From: RGEC01 sp964475595
GTDB taxonomy: Bacteria; Bacteroidota; Bacteroidia; NS11-12g; UBA955
Direction: 5' to 3'
Assembly (NCBI GenBank): GCA_964475595.1
Contig: CAYYXG010000013.1
Location: 11,495-75,494 of the forward strand
DNA: 64,000 bases
Shown: in pieces, positions 7,448-16,083 of the stretch
Layout of the letters: every line of letters begins with the position of its first letter
Numbering within the stretch: position 1 is the first letter of the stretch
Made by a program: the position numbers and the translations under genes
Notes under the pieces: generated by a model
The model's database searches: none
What the model was told of the DNA's origin: nothing
What the model saw: only the letters and a program-made list of their open reading frames with translations

Positions 7448-10231
7448 TTAGTGGGCTTGTAACCAGTTGTCCCCGGTGCCGTATTCTACTTCCACCGGAA
7501 CTTTGAGTGACAGGGCTGTTTGCATGATGTGTTTGATATGGGGTGCTACAATTTCTACTTCGTTTTTAGGCACATCAAACAACAATTCATCGTGAACCTG
7601 TAGTATCATCCTCGCTTTGGGGTGGTTTTCCTTAAGCCAGGCGTGAATGTTGATCATGGCCAGTTTTATCATATCTGCGGCACTACCCTGTATGGGCGCG
7701 TTGATGGCGTTTCGTTCTGCAAAACCTCTTACCGTAGCGTTTCTGCTGTTAATATCCCGAATATAGCGTCGCCTGCCCAAAATGGTTTCTACATAGCCAT
7801 GCTGCCTGGCAAACGCAATGGTGTTGTCCATGTAGCTTTTAATGCCCGGAAACTTCTCAAAATAATTGTCTATAATTTCTTTGGCTTCCTTGCGTGAAAT
7901 GCCCACCCGTTGGCTTAATCCAAATGCAGAAATACCATAAATAATGCCAAAATTCACTGTTTTTGCCTTCCTGCGCATGTCTTTGTCAACTGCATCCAGC
8001 GGCACACCCCACACCCTGGCTGCTGTGGCTGTGTGAATGTCAATTCCCTGCCTGAAGGCATCCATCATGCCTTCATCGCCGCTCACATGGGCAATAACAC
8101 GCAATTCTATCTGTGAATAGTCCGCACTTAACAGAACGTGGTTTTCATCTCGTGCCACAAACGCCCTCCTTACTTCCTTGCCAAGCTCTGTGCGAATGGG
8201 AATGTTCTGCAGGTTGGGGTTTTGGCTGCTCAAACGGCCGGTGGCCGCCACTGCCTGATTGAAGGATGTGTGCACCCTTCCAGTTCTGTGGTTTACCAGC
8301 AGCGGTAACGCATCAACATAGGTTCCTTTCAGTTTCTGCAACTGCCTAAAATCCAAAATACGCTGCACAATTTCATGTTCCCCCGACAGTGATAGAAGGG
8401 TTTCTTCATCGGTTTGATACTGCCCGGTCTTGGTGGTTTTGGGTTTATCAACCAATTTAAGTTTTTCAAACAAGATTTTTCCCACTTGCATAGGAGAAGC
8501 AATGTTAAATTCTTCTCCTGCCAACTCAAATATACGGGTTTGAATGTCCAGGCTTTGCCTGTTTAACTCTTTGCTATAGTCTTGAAGGAACGCCGTATCT
8601 ACTCGAACCCCCTCTTGCTCAATATCGCTAAGCACCGACACTAAAGGCATTTCCATTTTTTCAAAAACACTATATACGTTTCGGTTATGTAGCTCTGGTT
8701 CAAGTTTTTGTTTAAGTTGCAAGGTGATGTCTGCATCCTCAACCGCATATTCTTTCACTTTCTCTACCTCTACCACAGCCATATTGAGCTGAGCTGCGCC
8801 TTTTTTGCCAATAAGTGTCTCAATGCTGATGGGTTTGTAATGCAAGTAGCTCTCTGCCAGTAAATCCATGTTGTGGCGCATGTCGGGCTCTATGAGATAA
8901 TGTGCCAGCATGGTGTCGAAACAGGGTCCGGAAACTGTGATTCCATATCGCTTCAACACGGATAGGTCGTACTTTAAGTTTTGGGCTACCTTAAGGTTTT
9001 TTCCGTTAAAAAGATCGCTAAAGCGCGCAAAAAGGGCTTTGGCCGCTTCAAAATCCCTGGGGAAGGGAATGTAATATCCCTCATGTGCCTTGCAGCTGAG
9101 TGCCAGCCCTACGATATCGGCATCAAACGCCACCAGGCCGGTAGTTTCGGTATCAAAGCAAAACTCGGTGGATGCCTGCATTTGCTGTATTGCCTCCTGA
9201 ATCTGTTCGTTTGTTTGACACAGCACATATTGATGTTTTACGTCGGCCAGGGTTTTATATTCCCTCGTCGGCTCTAGGGCGGGAGCTTCCGGCAAATCAA
9301 ACAGACTGGCTTGCATACGGTTGTTGCCTGAAGGTGCTGCCGCCGCCGGGGTGCTGTTTTCTCCAAACACCCGTTTCATCATGGTGCGAAACTCCAGTTC
9401 ATTGAAAACCTCCTTCAGCTTTTCTTCATCTGGCGCTTTTAGTATCAGTTCATCGGGGTGCAAATCCACGGATACTGCGGTATTGATGGTGGCCAACCTT
9501 TTGCTCAACAGAGCTTGCTCCCGGTTGTTTTCAAACTTTTCTTTCATAGCCCCCTTGAGTTGGTCGGTGTTGGCCAGGATGTTTTCTATGCTGCCATACT
9601 CCTGGATGAGTTTTTTGGCGGTTTTTTCACCCACTCCGGGCACGCCGGGGATGTTGTCAACAGCATCGCCCCACAGCCCCAAAATATCGATTACCTGATC
9701 AACTCGCTCAACCTCCCATTTTTTAAGCACTTCAGGCACCCCCATCACTTCATCCGGATTGCCCATGCGGCCGGGTTTGTATATATACACATGGTCGCGA
9801 ACCAGTTGTCCAAAATCCTTGTCGGGGGTCATCATAAACACATCAAACCCTAGTTCAGCTGCCTGCAAAGCAAATGTGCCAATGATGTCGTCGGCCTCAA
9901 AACCGTCGTGGGTTATCAGCGGAATGTTAAACCCCTCAACAATCCGCTGTATATAGGGCAAGCTGCGCCTAAGGTCTTCCGGCATTTCCTCGCGGTTTGC
10001 TTTGTATTTTTCGTATTCTATATGCCGATCGGTGGGTTTGTCGGTATCAAATACCACGGCTATGTGGGTGGGTTTTTGTTTGTTGAGCACGTCCAGCAAG
10101 GTGTTGGTAAAGCCAAACATCGCGCTGGCATTGAGTCCGGTGCTGGTAATGCGCGGGTTTTGATTAAAGGCAAAAAACGCCCGGTACACCAGGGCCATGC
10201 CGTCTAAGAGAAATAGTTTCTTTTCTGCCAT
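7448..10231 (-). CDS. polA: DNA polymerase I
   Basis: Full three-domain enzyme, 927 residues, for Okazaki fragment processing and repair synthesis. The N-terminal 5'-3' exonuclease domain (about 1-300) has FEADDIIGT and the helix-hairpin-helix GVPGVGEKTAKK. The 3'-5' proofreading domain (about 330-520) keeps its metal ligands: DTETTG, NLKYD and the YAVEDAD motif, so proofreading is probably active. The polymerase domain carries motif A SADYSQIELR, motif B RRKAKTVNFGIIYG and motif C QVHDELLF. A near-consensus box TACCCTTTG lies just upstream of the ATG. Confidence 0.97.
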   Translation of the reverse strand: MAEKKLFLLDGMALVYRAFFAFNQNPRITSTGLNASAMFGFTNTLLDVLNKQKPTHIAVVFDTDKPTDRHIEYEKYKANREEMPEDLRRSLPYIQRIVEGFNIPLITHDGFEADDIIGTFALQAAELGFDVFMMTPDKDFGQLVRDHVYIYKPGRMGNPDEVMGVPEVLKKWEVERVDQVIDILGLWGDAVDNIPGVPGVGEKTAKKLIQEYGSIENILANTDQLKGAMKEKFENNREQALLSKRLATINTAVSVDLHPDELILKAPDEEKLKEVFNELEFRTMMKRVFGENSTPAAAAPSGNNRMQASLFDLPEAPALEPTREYKTLADVKHQYVLCQTNEQIQEAIQQMQASTEFCFDTETTGLVAFDADIVGLALSCKAHEGYYIPFPRDFEAAKALFARFSDLFNGKNLKVAQNLKYDLSVLKRYGITVSGPCFDTMLAHYLIEPDMRHNMDLLAESYLHYKPISIETLIGKKGAAQLNMAVVEVEKVKEYAVEDADITLQLKQKLEPELHNRNVYSVFEKMEMPLVSVLSDIEQEGVRVDTAFLQDYSKELNRQSLDIQTRIFELAGEEFNIASPMQVGKILFEKLKLVDKPKTTKTGQYQTDEETLLSLSGEHEIVQRILDFRQLQKLKGTYVDALPLLVNHRTGRVHTSFNQAVAATGRLSSQNPNLQNIPIRTELGKEVRRAFVARDENHVLLSADYSQIELRVIAHVSGDEGMMDAFRQGIDIHTATAARVWGVPLDAVDKDMRRKAKTVNFGIIYGISAFGLSQRVGISRKEAKEIIDNYFEKFPGIKSYMDNTIAFARQHGYVETILGRRRYIRDINSRNATVRGFAERNAINAPIQGSAADMIKLAMINIHAWLKENHPKARMILQVHDELLFDVPKNEVEIVAPHIKHIMQTALSLKVPVEVEYGTGDNWLQAH

Positions 10232-10282
10232 GAAAATTCAAAGGGTAAAGATAATAAAGAACCAGCCTCAACAATGCTCTTT

Positions 10283-11215
10283 TTAAGGTTTCGGGTTTAC
10301 ATACACCCGAATCCAGTCAACTTCCATCGAAACAGGCAGGCGGCTGTTGTCAATATACTGCAAATAGCGGTGGTCTACCGCATTGTTCACCACAAGATAC
10401 ATGGGTTCCTGGTAAAACTGCCGCATCCATTTGTTCAGTCGAATGCTACGAACCGCTACCCCGTCTGTGTAAAACACAACCTTTTCCGGGGTCCACAAAC
10501 AGGCATAGATATGAAAGGCGGTATCTGTATCCGGTGGGAGCTTCACCGCTTTCATCAATAGGGTTTTGGTGCGGGTTTCTATTTTGCCAAAATGCAGGGT
10601 CATGGTTTGTCGGTGAACCGACTTTCCCGTGCGTTTCCCATACATTTCAAAGATGTCAATTTCAGGTGGCCAATTGTTTTTGCCGGTGAGCCAAAACGCC
10701 GGCCAGGTGGCCGGCCCTGATGGGTTTTTGCTTCGAATGGCAAAAAAACCATATTGAAAATTGCGGCTGTTGGCGGTATTAATTAGGCCTGTTCCATACG
10801 GAATGGCAATGCTACTGTCGCCGGATTTGAATTTTTTGGGGGCATACCGATTTTGTAAAAATAACACACCCTGTTTAACAAAAACTTCACTGTCGCCATA
10901 GTATTGGTGAGGTTGCTGACCATGAAAACGTCCCCAGGGCTGCCCGATTTGCCAAACCTGGGTGTTTAACGAGTCAAATTCATCAGAAAAAACGGGAACA
11001 AAATCCGCGGCCTCCTCCGGCAACAAAATGCTCACACTGTTTTTATCTGCTTGACGATAATGCCCGTTTCCGGGGGTGTTTGCTAAATCATACCCCCGTT
11101 TTAACGCCAATCCTGCTTTCCCTCGGACAAAACCTTTCCGGGTGCTGTCCAGGTTGTTTTGTCCCTGCAAGGACAGGCACATTAAAAATAATATCACCAA
11201 AGCCGGAATCTTCAT
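10283..11215 (-). CDS. Secreted glycoside hydrolase family 16 protein
   Basis: 310 residues from the ATG at 11215. A longer frame to 11239 would run through the -7 box, so the internal start is preferred. Signal peptide MKIPALVILFLMCLSLQGQ. The mature part is a GH16 jelly-roll: PVFSDEFDS opening, ATWPAFWLTG, and the catalytic EIDIFE at about residues 185-190, containing the nucleophile, the assisting Asp and the acid/base Glu. GH16 enzymes cut beta-1,3/1,4-glucans, agars, carrageenans and xyloglucans; specificity cannot be read here. No T9SS tail is evident. It is divergent from era, sharing a 60-nt promoter region. Confidence 0.88.
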   Translation of the reverse strand: MKIPALVILFLMCLSLQGQNNLDSTRKGFVRGKAGLALKRGYDLANTPGNGHYRQADKNSVSILLPEEAADFVPVFSDEFDSLNTQVWQIGQPWGRFHGQQPHQYYGDSEVFVKQGVLFLQNRYAPKKFKSGDSSIAIPYGTGLINTANSRNFQYGFFAIRSKNPSGPATWPAFWLTGKNNWPPEIDIFEMYGKRTGKSVHRQTMTLHFGKIETRTKTLLMKAVKLPPDTDTAFHIYACLWTPEKVVFYTDGVAVRSIRLNKWMRQFYQEPMYLVVNNAVDHRYLQYIDNSRLPVSMEVDWIRVYVNPKP

Positions 11216-11222
11216 CCTTTCA

Positions 11223-11230
11223 CAAAGGTA
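11223..11230 (-). promoter_or_regulatory. -7 box (TACCTTTG) for the GH16 gene
   Basis: On the minus strand TACCTTTG ends 7 nt before the ATG at 11215, so the mRNA leader would be almost absent. It lies back-to-back with the era promoter. Confidence 0.6.
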
Positions 11231-11253
11231 AACCAACATGCTCGTTATTGGGT

Positions 11254-11261
11254 TACCTTTG
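11254..11261 (+). promoter_or_regulatory. -7 box (TACCTTTG) for era
   Basis: TACCTTTG ends 14 nt before the era ATG at 11276. It forms a divergent pair with the GH16 promoter at 11223-11230. Confidence 0.6.
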
Positions 11262-11275
11262 AACCCTCAATCTTT

Positions 11276-12160
11276 ATGTCATTCAAAGCGGGTTTCGTTA
11301 GCATTGTTGGAATGCCCAATGCGGGTAAAAGCACTTTATACAATGCTCTGATGGGGGACAAGCTGGCCATTGTAAACCCAAAGGCACAGACCACACGACA
11401 TAGAATTCTGGGCATAAAAACCGGTGAGAACGCACAGGTAATTTATTCGGACACCCCCGGTATTTTGCGGAAAGCTAGCTACAAAATGCATGAGAAAATG
11501 ATGGCTGTGGTGCATGAATCCCTGGACGATAGCGATGTGCTGATTCTGCTGCTGGATGTTCGTGCCACAGAAATTCCCGAGGAGCTGCTGCAAAAGTTCG
11601 AAAAATCCCGCGCCAAGAAAATTGTTGCCATCAATAAGATTGATACGGTAAAACAGAATCAGCTGGAAGCCGTTATGTTGAAGGTGGCAGAAACCTATAA
11701 GGCCGATGCTTTTATGCTGGTTTCTGCCCTTAATAATTTCCAGTTGGAAAAACTGGAGGAAGTGGTGATTTCTTTTCTTCCCGAACATCCGGCTTACTTT
11801 CCCGAAGACCAGATCACCGACCGTTCAGAACGGTTTTTTGTCAATGAAATCATCCGCAATCACGCATTAAAACTTTACGAAGATGAGGTGCCATACAGTT
11901 TGGAAGTAACCACCCTGTTTTTTAAGGAAGAGGAAAAAATTATTCGTCTATCCTGTGAACTGGTGGTGGAAAGAGACAGCCAGAAAAGAATTGTTATAGG
12001 AAACAAGGGTGAAGCCATTAAACGGCTGGGCACCAACGCCAGAAAGGATTTGGAAGCGTTTTTTGACAAACACATTTTTGTGGAGTTGTTTGTGAAGGTT
12101 CGGGAGGACTGGCGCAACAGCAAGAACATGCTGAAACAGTTTGGATACGATAACGACTAG
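11276..12160 (+). CDS. era: GTPase Era
   Basis: Ras-like GTPase that binds the 3' end of 16S rRNA and helps mature the small ribosomal subunit. 294 residues, the usual length. G1 is GMPNAGKST (12-20), G3 is SDTPG, G4 is NKID, and the C-terminal KH domain contains the GNKGEAIKRLG loop and FVKVREDWRNSK. It is the first gene of a plus-strand group with nusB, a DUF1573 lipoprotein, yajC and coaE, although nusB has its own promoter. Confidence 0.97.
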   Translation: MSFKAGFVSIVGMPNAGKSTLYNALMGDKLAIVNPKAQTTRHRILGIKTGENAQVIYSDTPGILRKASYKMHEKMMAVVHESLDDSDVLILLLDVRATEIPEELLQKFEKSRAKKIVAINKIDTVKQNQLEAVMLKVAETYKADAFMLVSALNNFQLEKLEEVVISFLPEHPAYFPEDQITDRSERFFVNEIIRNHALKLYEDEVPYSLEVTTLFFKEEEKIIRLSCELVVERDSQKRIVIGNKGEAIKRLGTNARKDLEAFFDKHIFVELFVKVREDWRNSKNMLKQFGYDND

Positions 12161-12186
12161 GTTTTTGGCTTCCACCGCCCTGTTTT

Positions 12187-12219
12187 TTTGGCCCTGAAAG
12201 CCAATTTGTTGTATCTTTG
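12187..12219 (+). promoter_or_regulatory. Promoter of nusB (-33 TTTG, 21-nt spacer, -7 TATCTTTG)
   Basis: TTTG at 12187-12190 and TATCTTTG at 12212-12219 fit the TTTG-N19-21-TAnnTTTG consensus. The ATG at 12232 is 12 nt past the box. A TTG start at 12217 would lie inside the -7 box and is rejected. Confidence 0.7.
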
Positions 12220-12231
12220 CAGTATCGTTCT

Positions 12232-13167
12232 ATGATTTCAAGGAGGTTGGTAAGAATTAAGGCGTTGCAGGCTTTGTATGCAGCGGAACAGGCAGGCGAA
12301 TCCGCCAGAGCACAATGTAGACAAAGTTTAAAAACCTCCATTCTGGCCACCTACGATGTATATGTGTTCCTGCTGGAGCTTCCCCATTACCTGAATGAAT
12401 ATTTACTCAGTGAGCAGGAGCTGGAAAGAAAAAAGTTTTATCCCGATAAGGAAAAAATCCGCCGATTGGGGTTGTTAAACAATAACCGGCTGGCCAATAC
12501 GGTTTATGATAAAACCCTTCGGCACAAACGGCTTCGTTTTACCGCCGATTGGTCTGACCTTGGCGAGGCATTCCCGTCCATTACAGACTGGTTGTTTGAG
12601 CAGGACTTTACCCGTGATTATTATGTGTTTGATACACCGGATTCAGGACAGCAACAGACCTTTCTGCAGGAGTTTTACCTCCACCTACTTGGAACATGTG
12701 AGCCCTTCTATCTGTTGATGCAAGAACTTTACGGCGCCTGGGACGATGACGAGTCTACCGTGGCTCGTGAATTGGAAAAAACCCTGTCTTCAGAGCTGGA
12801 AAACATATCGCTGAGCGCACCCTATGCTGAAGATGAGGATGAAATGAAAATGGCTTTGAGTCTTTATGATCTGGTGTTGCTTAACGGCACTGTGTATGAA
12901 ACCCATGTAAGCAGCGTCACCGACAACTGGGATCCGGGAAGAATTGCCATGCTTGATTTGTTGTGCCTAAAATTAGCGCTGGCAGAATTTATCTCCTTCC
13001 CACACATCCCCTTGAAAGTGAGCATCAACGAATATCTTGATATCGTAAAAGACTATAGCACGCCTAACAGTGGCCGTTTTTTAAATGGTGTTCTGGATAA
13101 ACTGCGTGTTTCTCTGGCAGATAATGGCACTATCGTAAAGTCAGGCCGTGGGCTGAGGGACAAATAA
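12232..13167 (+). CDS. nusB: Transcription antitermination factor NusB (long Bacteroidota form)
   Basis: 311 residues, about twice the E. coli NusB length. The N-terminus SRRLVRIKALQALYA and the C-terminal part (MLDLLCLKLALAEFISFP, then LKVSINEYLDIVKDYSTPNS and FLNGVLDKL) are the two conserved NusB regions. The middle ~150 residues are an insertion that is normal in this phylum. NusB with NusE (S10) binds boxA in rRNA transcripts and supports antitermination and rRNA processing. The ATG at 12232 is chosen because upstream codons overlap the promoter. Confidence 0.92.
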   Translation: MISRRLVRIKALQALYAAEQAGESARAQCRQSLKTSILATYDVYVFLLELPHYLNEYLLSEQELERKKFYPDKEKIRRLGLLNNNRLANTVYDKTLRHKRLRFTADWSDLGEAFPSITDWLFEQDFTRDYYVFDTPDSGQQQTFLQEFYLHLLGTCEPFYLLMQELYGAWDDDESTVARELEKTLSSELENISLSAPYAEDEDEMKMALSLYDLVLLNGTVYETHVSSVTDNWDPGRIAMLDLLCLKLALAEFISFPHIPLKVSINEYLDIVKDYSTPNSGRFLNGVLDKLRVSLADNGTIVKSGRGLRDK

Positions 13168-13207
13168 CGTCCGCTTTCCGGAACGGGGCGAACAATCATA
13201 ATCTTTG

Positions 13208-13215
13208 TATATTTG
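13208..13215 (+). promoter_or_regulatory. -7 box (TATATTTG) for the DUF1573 gene
   Basis: TATATTTG ends 4 nt before the ATG at 13220. No clear -33 TTG is seen at 19-21 nt spacing. Confidence 0.5.
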
Positions 13216-13219
13216 CAAT

Positions 13220-13729
13220 ATGCAACACCGTTTTATACTCTTTATGCTCTTTACAGGAGTGGGCTTCATGGCCGGTTGTGGCAGTGGCGGCTCCAAAATC
13301 TCCGTAGACACCATAGAAAATGAGGCAACTGCAGACAATCCTAAGCCCGAAAAAACAGGCCCCAAAGGCACGCCGGTTTTTGATGATACCGTATATAATT
13401 TCAAAAAAGTAACATCGGGGATGCAGGTTCAGCACCGGTATAAATTTAAAAATACCGGCAAAGGAGATTTGCTGATTCGCAATTGCCAGGCAGCGTGTGG
13501 ATGTACTACCCCCGGCTGGACCAAAGAGGTGATTAAACCCGGCGAATATGGCTTTGTTGATGCCACCTTCAACTCCACAGGTCGGGGAGCTAAAGAGGGA
13601 TTAGAAAACGAGAAGTCTATAACGGTAGAATTCGAAAACTCAACCATAGAGTTTGTGATGCTCAAATTTAAAGCTACCGTTTTTTCAACCCCCGAAGAGG
13701 ATCTGGAATACGAACAAAACAATCATTAA
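13220..13729 (+). CDS. DUF1573 domain lipoprotein
   Basis: 169 residues. The lipobox FMAGC near residue 20 marks a lipoprotein. The rest is a DUF1573 Ig-like domain: TVYNFKKVTSGMQVQHRYKF, then FKNTGKGDLLI, a conserved CGCTTPGW and IKPGEYGFVDATFNSTGR. These domains resemble the ASH/MSP fold and are very common in Bacteroidota; no enzyme activity is known. The position between nusB and yajC is conserved in the phylum. An alternative ATG eight codons downstream exists. Confidence 0.88.
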   Translation: MQHRFILFMLFTGVGFMAGCGSGGSKISVDTIENEATADNPKPEKTGPKGTPVFDDTVYNFKKVTSGMQVQHRYKFKNTGKGDLLIRNCQAACGCTTPGWTKEVIKPGEYGFVDATFNSTGRGAKEGLENEKSITVEFENSTIEFVMLKFKATVFSTPEEDLEYEQNNH

Positions 13730-13734
13730 AACAT

Positions 13735-14055
13735 ATGTTATTTAACCTGCTACAAACAAGCACTCCCGGACAGTCCGGCGGATTGGGCCAGTTTTTACCC
13801 CTGATGTTAATCATGGTGGTTTTCTTCTTTTTTATGATATGGCCCCAAATGCGCAAGCAGAAAAAAGCCAAAGCGTACTTGGCGGAATTAAAAAAGGGAG
13901 ATCATGTTGTAACAACGGGTGGTTTTCATGCTAAAATTGCGCAGATTACCGACACCCATTTTATCCTCGAATTGGAAGAAGGTAAGATAAAAGCCGAAAA
14001 GGCTGCTGTGAGCATGGAAATGACCATGACAGCATATCCCAAGCCCAAAGCATAA
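13735..14055 (+). CDS. yajC: Preprotein translocase accessory subunit YajC
   Basis: 106 residues with one N-terminal membrane helix (LPLMLIMVVFFFFMIWP) followed by the hallmark PQMRKQKKAKAYLAELKKGD and VVTTGGFHAKI. YajC is the small partner of SecDF-YidC at the Sec translocon. It begins 5 nt after the DUF1573 stop. Confidence 0.95.
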   Translation: MLFNLLQTSTPGQSGGLGQFLPLMLIMVVFFFFMIWPQMRKQKKAKAYLAELKKGDHVVTTGGFHAKIAQITDTHFILELEEGKIKAEKAAVSMEMTMTAYPKPKA

Positions 14056-14059
14056 TCCG

Positions 14060-14671
14060 TTGCTCCGTGTTGGCATAACCGGCGGAATTGGCAGTGGTAA
14101 AACCACCGTTTGCCGGGTTTTTGAAACCCTTGGAGTTCCTGTTTATTATGCCGATGCAGAGGCCAAAAAACTGTATGCTGAAAACGATGCGCTCAAAAAT
14201 CATCTCGTGCGGGTTTTTGGGCCGTCAATCGTTTCCGAAGGAAACATCAGTAGGGCCCGTTTGGCGGAAATTGCTTTTGCAAGCCCGGAAAATATCGCTC
14301 AGATTAATGCCATTGTCCACCCTTATGTGTTTGATCACTATGAAAAATGGTGTAACGAACATCAAAACGCCCCCTACACACTAAAAGAGGCGGCCATTCT
14401 GTTCGAAAGCGGCAGTTACAAACGGGTGCAAAAAACCATCGGTGTTATTGCTCCTGAGCCAGAAAGGGTGTCTCGGGTTATGCAGCGCGATGGGTGCACC
14501 ACAGAAGATGTGATGAAAAGAATATCACAACAAATGCCCCAGGATATGCTGGCCTCCAAATGTGATTTTCTCATTCAAAACGACAACCAGCAAAGCATTG
14601 TAAAGCAAGTACTGGAAATACATAAACAACTATTGGATTTGTCCGAAGACAACATCCCGTTTTTGCAATAA
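14060..14671 (+). CDS. coaE: Dephospho-CoA kinase
   Basis: Catalyses the last step of CoA synthesis, ATP-dependent 3'-phosphorylation of dephospho-CoA. The P-loop is GITGGIGSGKTT at the N-terminus, with YYADAEAKKLY and the PYVFDHY and AAILFESG segments following. 203 residues is normal. The only start in range is TTG at 14060, 4 nt after the yajC stop; no in-frame ATG or GTG precedes the P-loop. It closes the operon and is followed at once by a terminator. Confidence 0.95.
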   Translation: MLRVGITGGIGSGKTTVCRVFETLGVPVYYADAEAKKLYAENDALKNHLVRVFGPSIVSEGNISRARLAEIAFASPENIAQINAIVHPYVFDHYEKWCNEHQNAPYTLKEAAILFESGSYKRVQKTIGVIAPEPERVSRVMQRDGCTTEDVMKRISQQMPQDMLASKCDFLIQNDNQQSIVKQVLEIHKQLLDLSEDNIPFLQ

Positions 14672-14674
14672 AAA

Positions 14675-14699
14675 AGCCCCGTAATGGGGCTGTTTTGTT
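14675..14699 (+). terminator. Rho-independent terminator after coaE
   Basis: Stem AGCCCC (14675-14680), loop GTAAT, stem GGGGCT (14686-14691), then GTTTTGTT. It begins 3 nt after the coaE stop codon. Confidence 0.85.
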
Positions 14700-14714
14700 G
14701 AATTAACCTTGTGC

Positions 14715-15248
14715 TTATTCTGTTGAAAATTTCACATCGTTAAACTTTCCATTGGTAATGTTGTAGCCAGACCCCCCAACATTGGAAACCATGTTTAGAT
14801 TAAAGGTACCGGAAAGCGTTTTTGCGCCCTCGTTCCATTGAGTAATATTCATTGAATATGTGGTGGTGTACATTAAAATCGACTGCAAGAGACTGTTTTG
14901 GTCGAATTTGGGGAGATACAACATAATTCCTTCTGTGGAAGCGGTCCCTGCGTATGTTCCGGTTCTGCCGGGTTTTAATACCAAACGGGCCAAAACAACC
15001 GAGCTATCCAAAAAACTAGTTGCTAAAAATGTCATCGTGTCTCCATCAACCACAGCTTCGCAGCCGGGTAAACTATCCGCTCCCAGATAGGTGCCTGTTT
15101 TGCCGCTGGTCCACGACTTTCCATTCACTTCACAGGAGGCAATGCCAGAATTTGTGGGGGTGTTGTTGTTGTTCTCCTCTTTTTTACAGGATGTTACTGT
15201 CATTAGTGCCAGGGCGCTGACAAAAAATAGTTTGGTAATGTTTTTCAT
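14715..15248 (-). CDS. DUF6252-like lipoprotein of unknown function
   Basis: 177 residues with a lipoprotein signal (LALMTVTSCKKEE, Cys at about 21). After a low-complexity N/T linker comes a domain beginning ASCEVNGKSWTS and ending YNITNGKFNDVKF. This CxVNGK-start and NGxFxDVxF-end layout is typical of small Bacteroidota surface lipoproteins annotated as DUF6252. No function is known. It is a monocistronic-looking gene, convergent with coaE. Confidence 0.75.
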   Translation of the reverse strand: MKNITKLFFVSALALMTVTSCKKEENNNNTPTNSGIASCEVNGKSWTSGKTGTYLGADSLPGCEAVVDGDTMTFLATSFLDSSVVLARLVLKPGRTGTYAGTASTEGIMLYLPKFDQNSLLQSILMYTTTYSMNITQWNEGAKTLSGTFNLNMVSNVGGSGYNITNGKFNDVKFSTE

Positions 15249-15290
15249 ATGGGTTTTTGTTTGAATGGTAATCGTTGATTTTCTTTGGTT

Positions 15291-16082
15291 TTACTTACCT
15301 GAAAAATTGGGTTTCCTTTTATTAAGAAACGCCTCGGTACCTTCTTTAAAATCTTCGGTCACAAACGCCTCCCCGAATTCATAGATTTCGCGCTGCATTC
15401 CGTTCACGTTGGGACGGAAAAAGTCGTTGATGCATTTTATTACTTTACCCACCGCAACGGGACTTTTTGTCGCAATTTTTGACAAAATTTCATTGCATTT
15501 TGCCATCAGCATTTCCTGAGGCACCACGTGGTTTACCAGCCCAAGCTGCAATGCTGTATTGGCGTCTATGCTGTCTGCGGTTAACAATAGCTCTATCGCC
15601 TTGCCCTTGCCCACCAGCTGAATCATTCTTTGCGTTCCACCATAGCCCGGAGGAACGCCCAGGTTAACCTCGGGTTGCCCAAATTTGGCGTTTTCTGAAG
15701 CAATTCTCATGTGACAGCACATTGCAAGTTCACAGCCTCCACCCAGGGCAAACCCGTTTACGGCTGCAATCACCGGCTTCTCGCTGTTTTCTATGGTATT
15801 CATCACATCGTGGCCATCAGCGCTCATTCGGGTGGCCTGATCTTCTGAAAAATGGGCAAACTCGCTGATGTCTGCGCCTGCTGCGAAGGCCTTGGTTCCT
15901 GCGCCGGTTAGGATAATTCCTTTTACCGCTTCATTGGACTGAGCCAACAATACTGCATTTCGGATTTCCTGAAGGGTTTGAAGGGTAAGTGCGTTGAGTT
16001 TGCTTTCTCTGTTAATAGCAATGGTGAGAATCCCGTTGTCGAGGTGGGTAAGAATGTTCTCGTATGTGGTCAAAGTTTCCAT
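15291..16082 (-). CDS. Enoyl-CoA hydratase (crotonase family)
   Basis: 263 residues. Hydrates trans-2-enoyl-CoA in beta-oxidation. The oxyanion-hole segment TKAFAAGADISEF and both catalytic glutamates are present: GGGCELAMCC and FGQPEVNLGVPPGYGGTQR. The C-terminal trimer region with FLNKRKPNF is normal. It starts 1 nt after the stop of the B12-binding gene, so the two are co-transcribed. Other crotonase activities cannot be fully excluded, but the Glu pair favours hydratase. Confidence 0.92.
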   Translation of the reverse strand: METLTTYENILTHLDNGILTIAINRESKLNALTLQTLQEIRNAVLLAQSNEAVKGIILTGAGTKAFAAGADISEFAHFSEDQATRMSADGHDVMNTIENSEKPVIAAVNGFALGGGCELAMCCHMRIASENAKFGQPEVNLGVPPGYGGTQRMIQLVGKGKAIELLLTADSIDANTALQLGLVNHVVPQEMLMAKCNEILSKIATKSPVAVGKVIKCINDFFRPNVNGMQREIYEFGEAFVTEDFKEGTEAFLNKRKPNFSGK

Positions 16083-16083
16083 T

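Noticed and set aside
12237..12246. AAGGAGGTT resembling a Shine-Dalgarno sequence
   Set aside because: It lies inside nusB codons 2-5 (the conserved Arg-Arg) and no start codon in another frame follows at a proper distance.
12232..13167. NusB about twice the usual length
   Set aside because: The long form with a central insertion is normal in Bacteroidota and both conserved NusB ends are present, so this is not a fusion.
15515..15535. CACGTG palindrome ACCACGTGGT
   Set aside because: Arms beyond 10 bp do not match the parS consensus; it lies in the enoyl-CoA hydratase gene.
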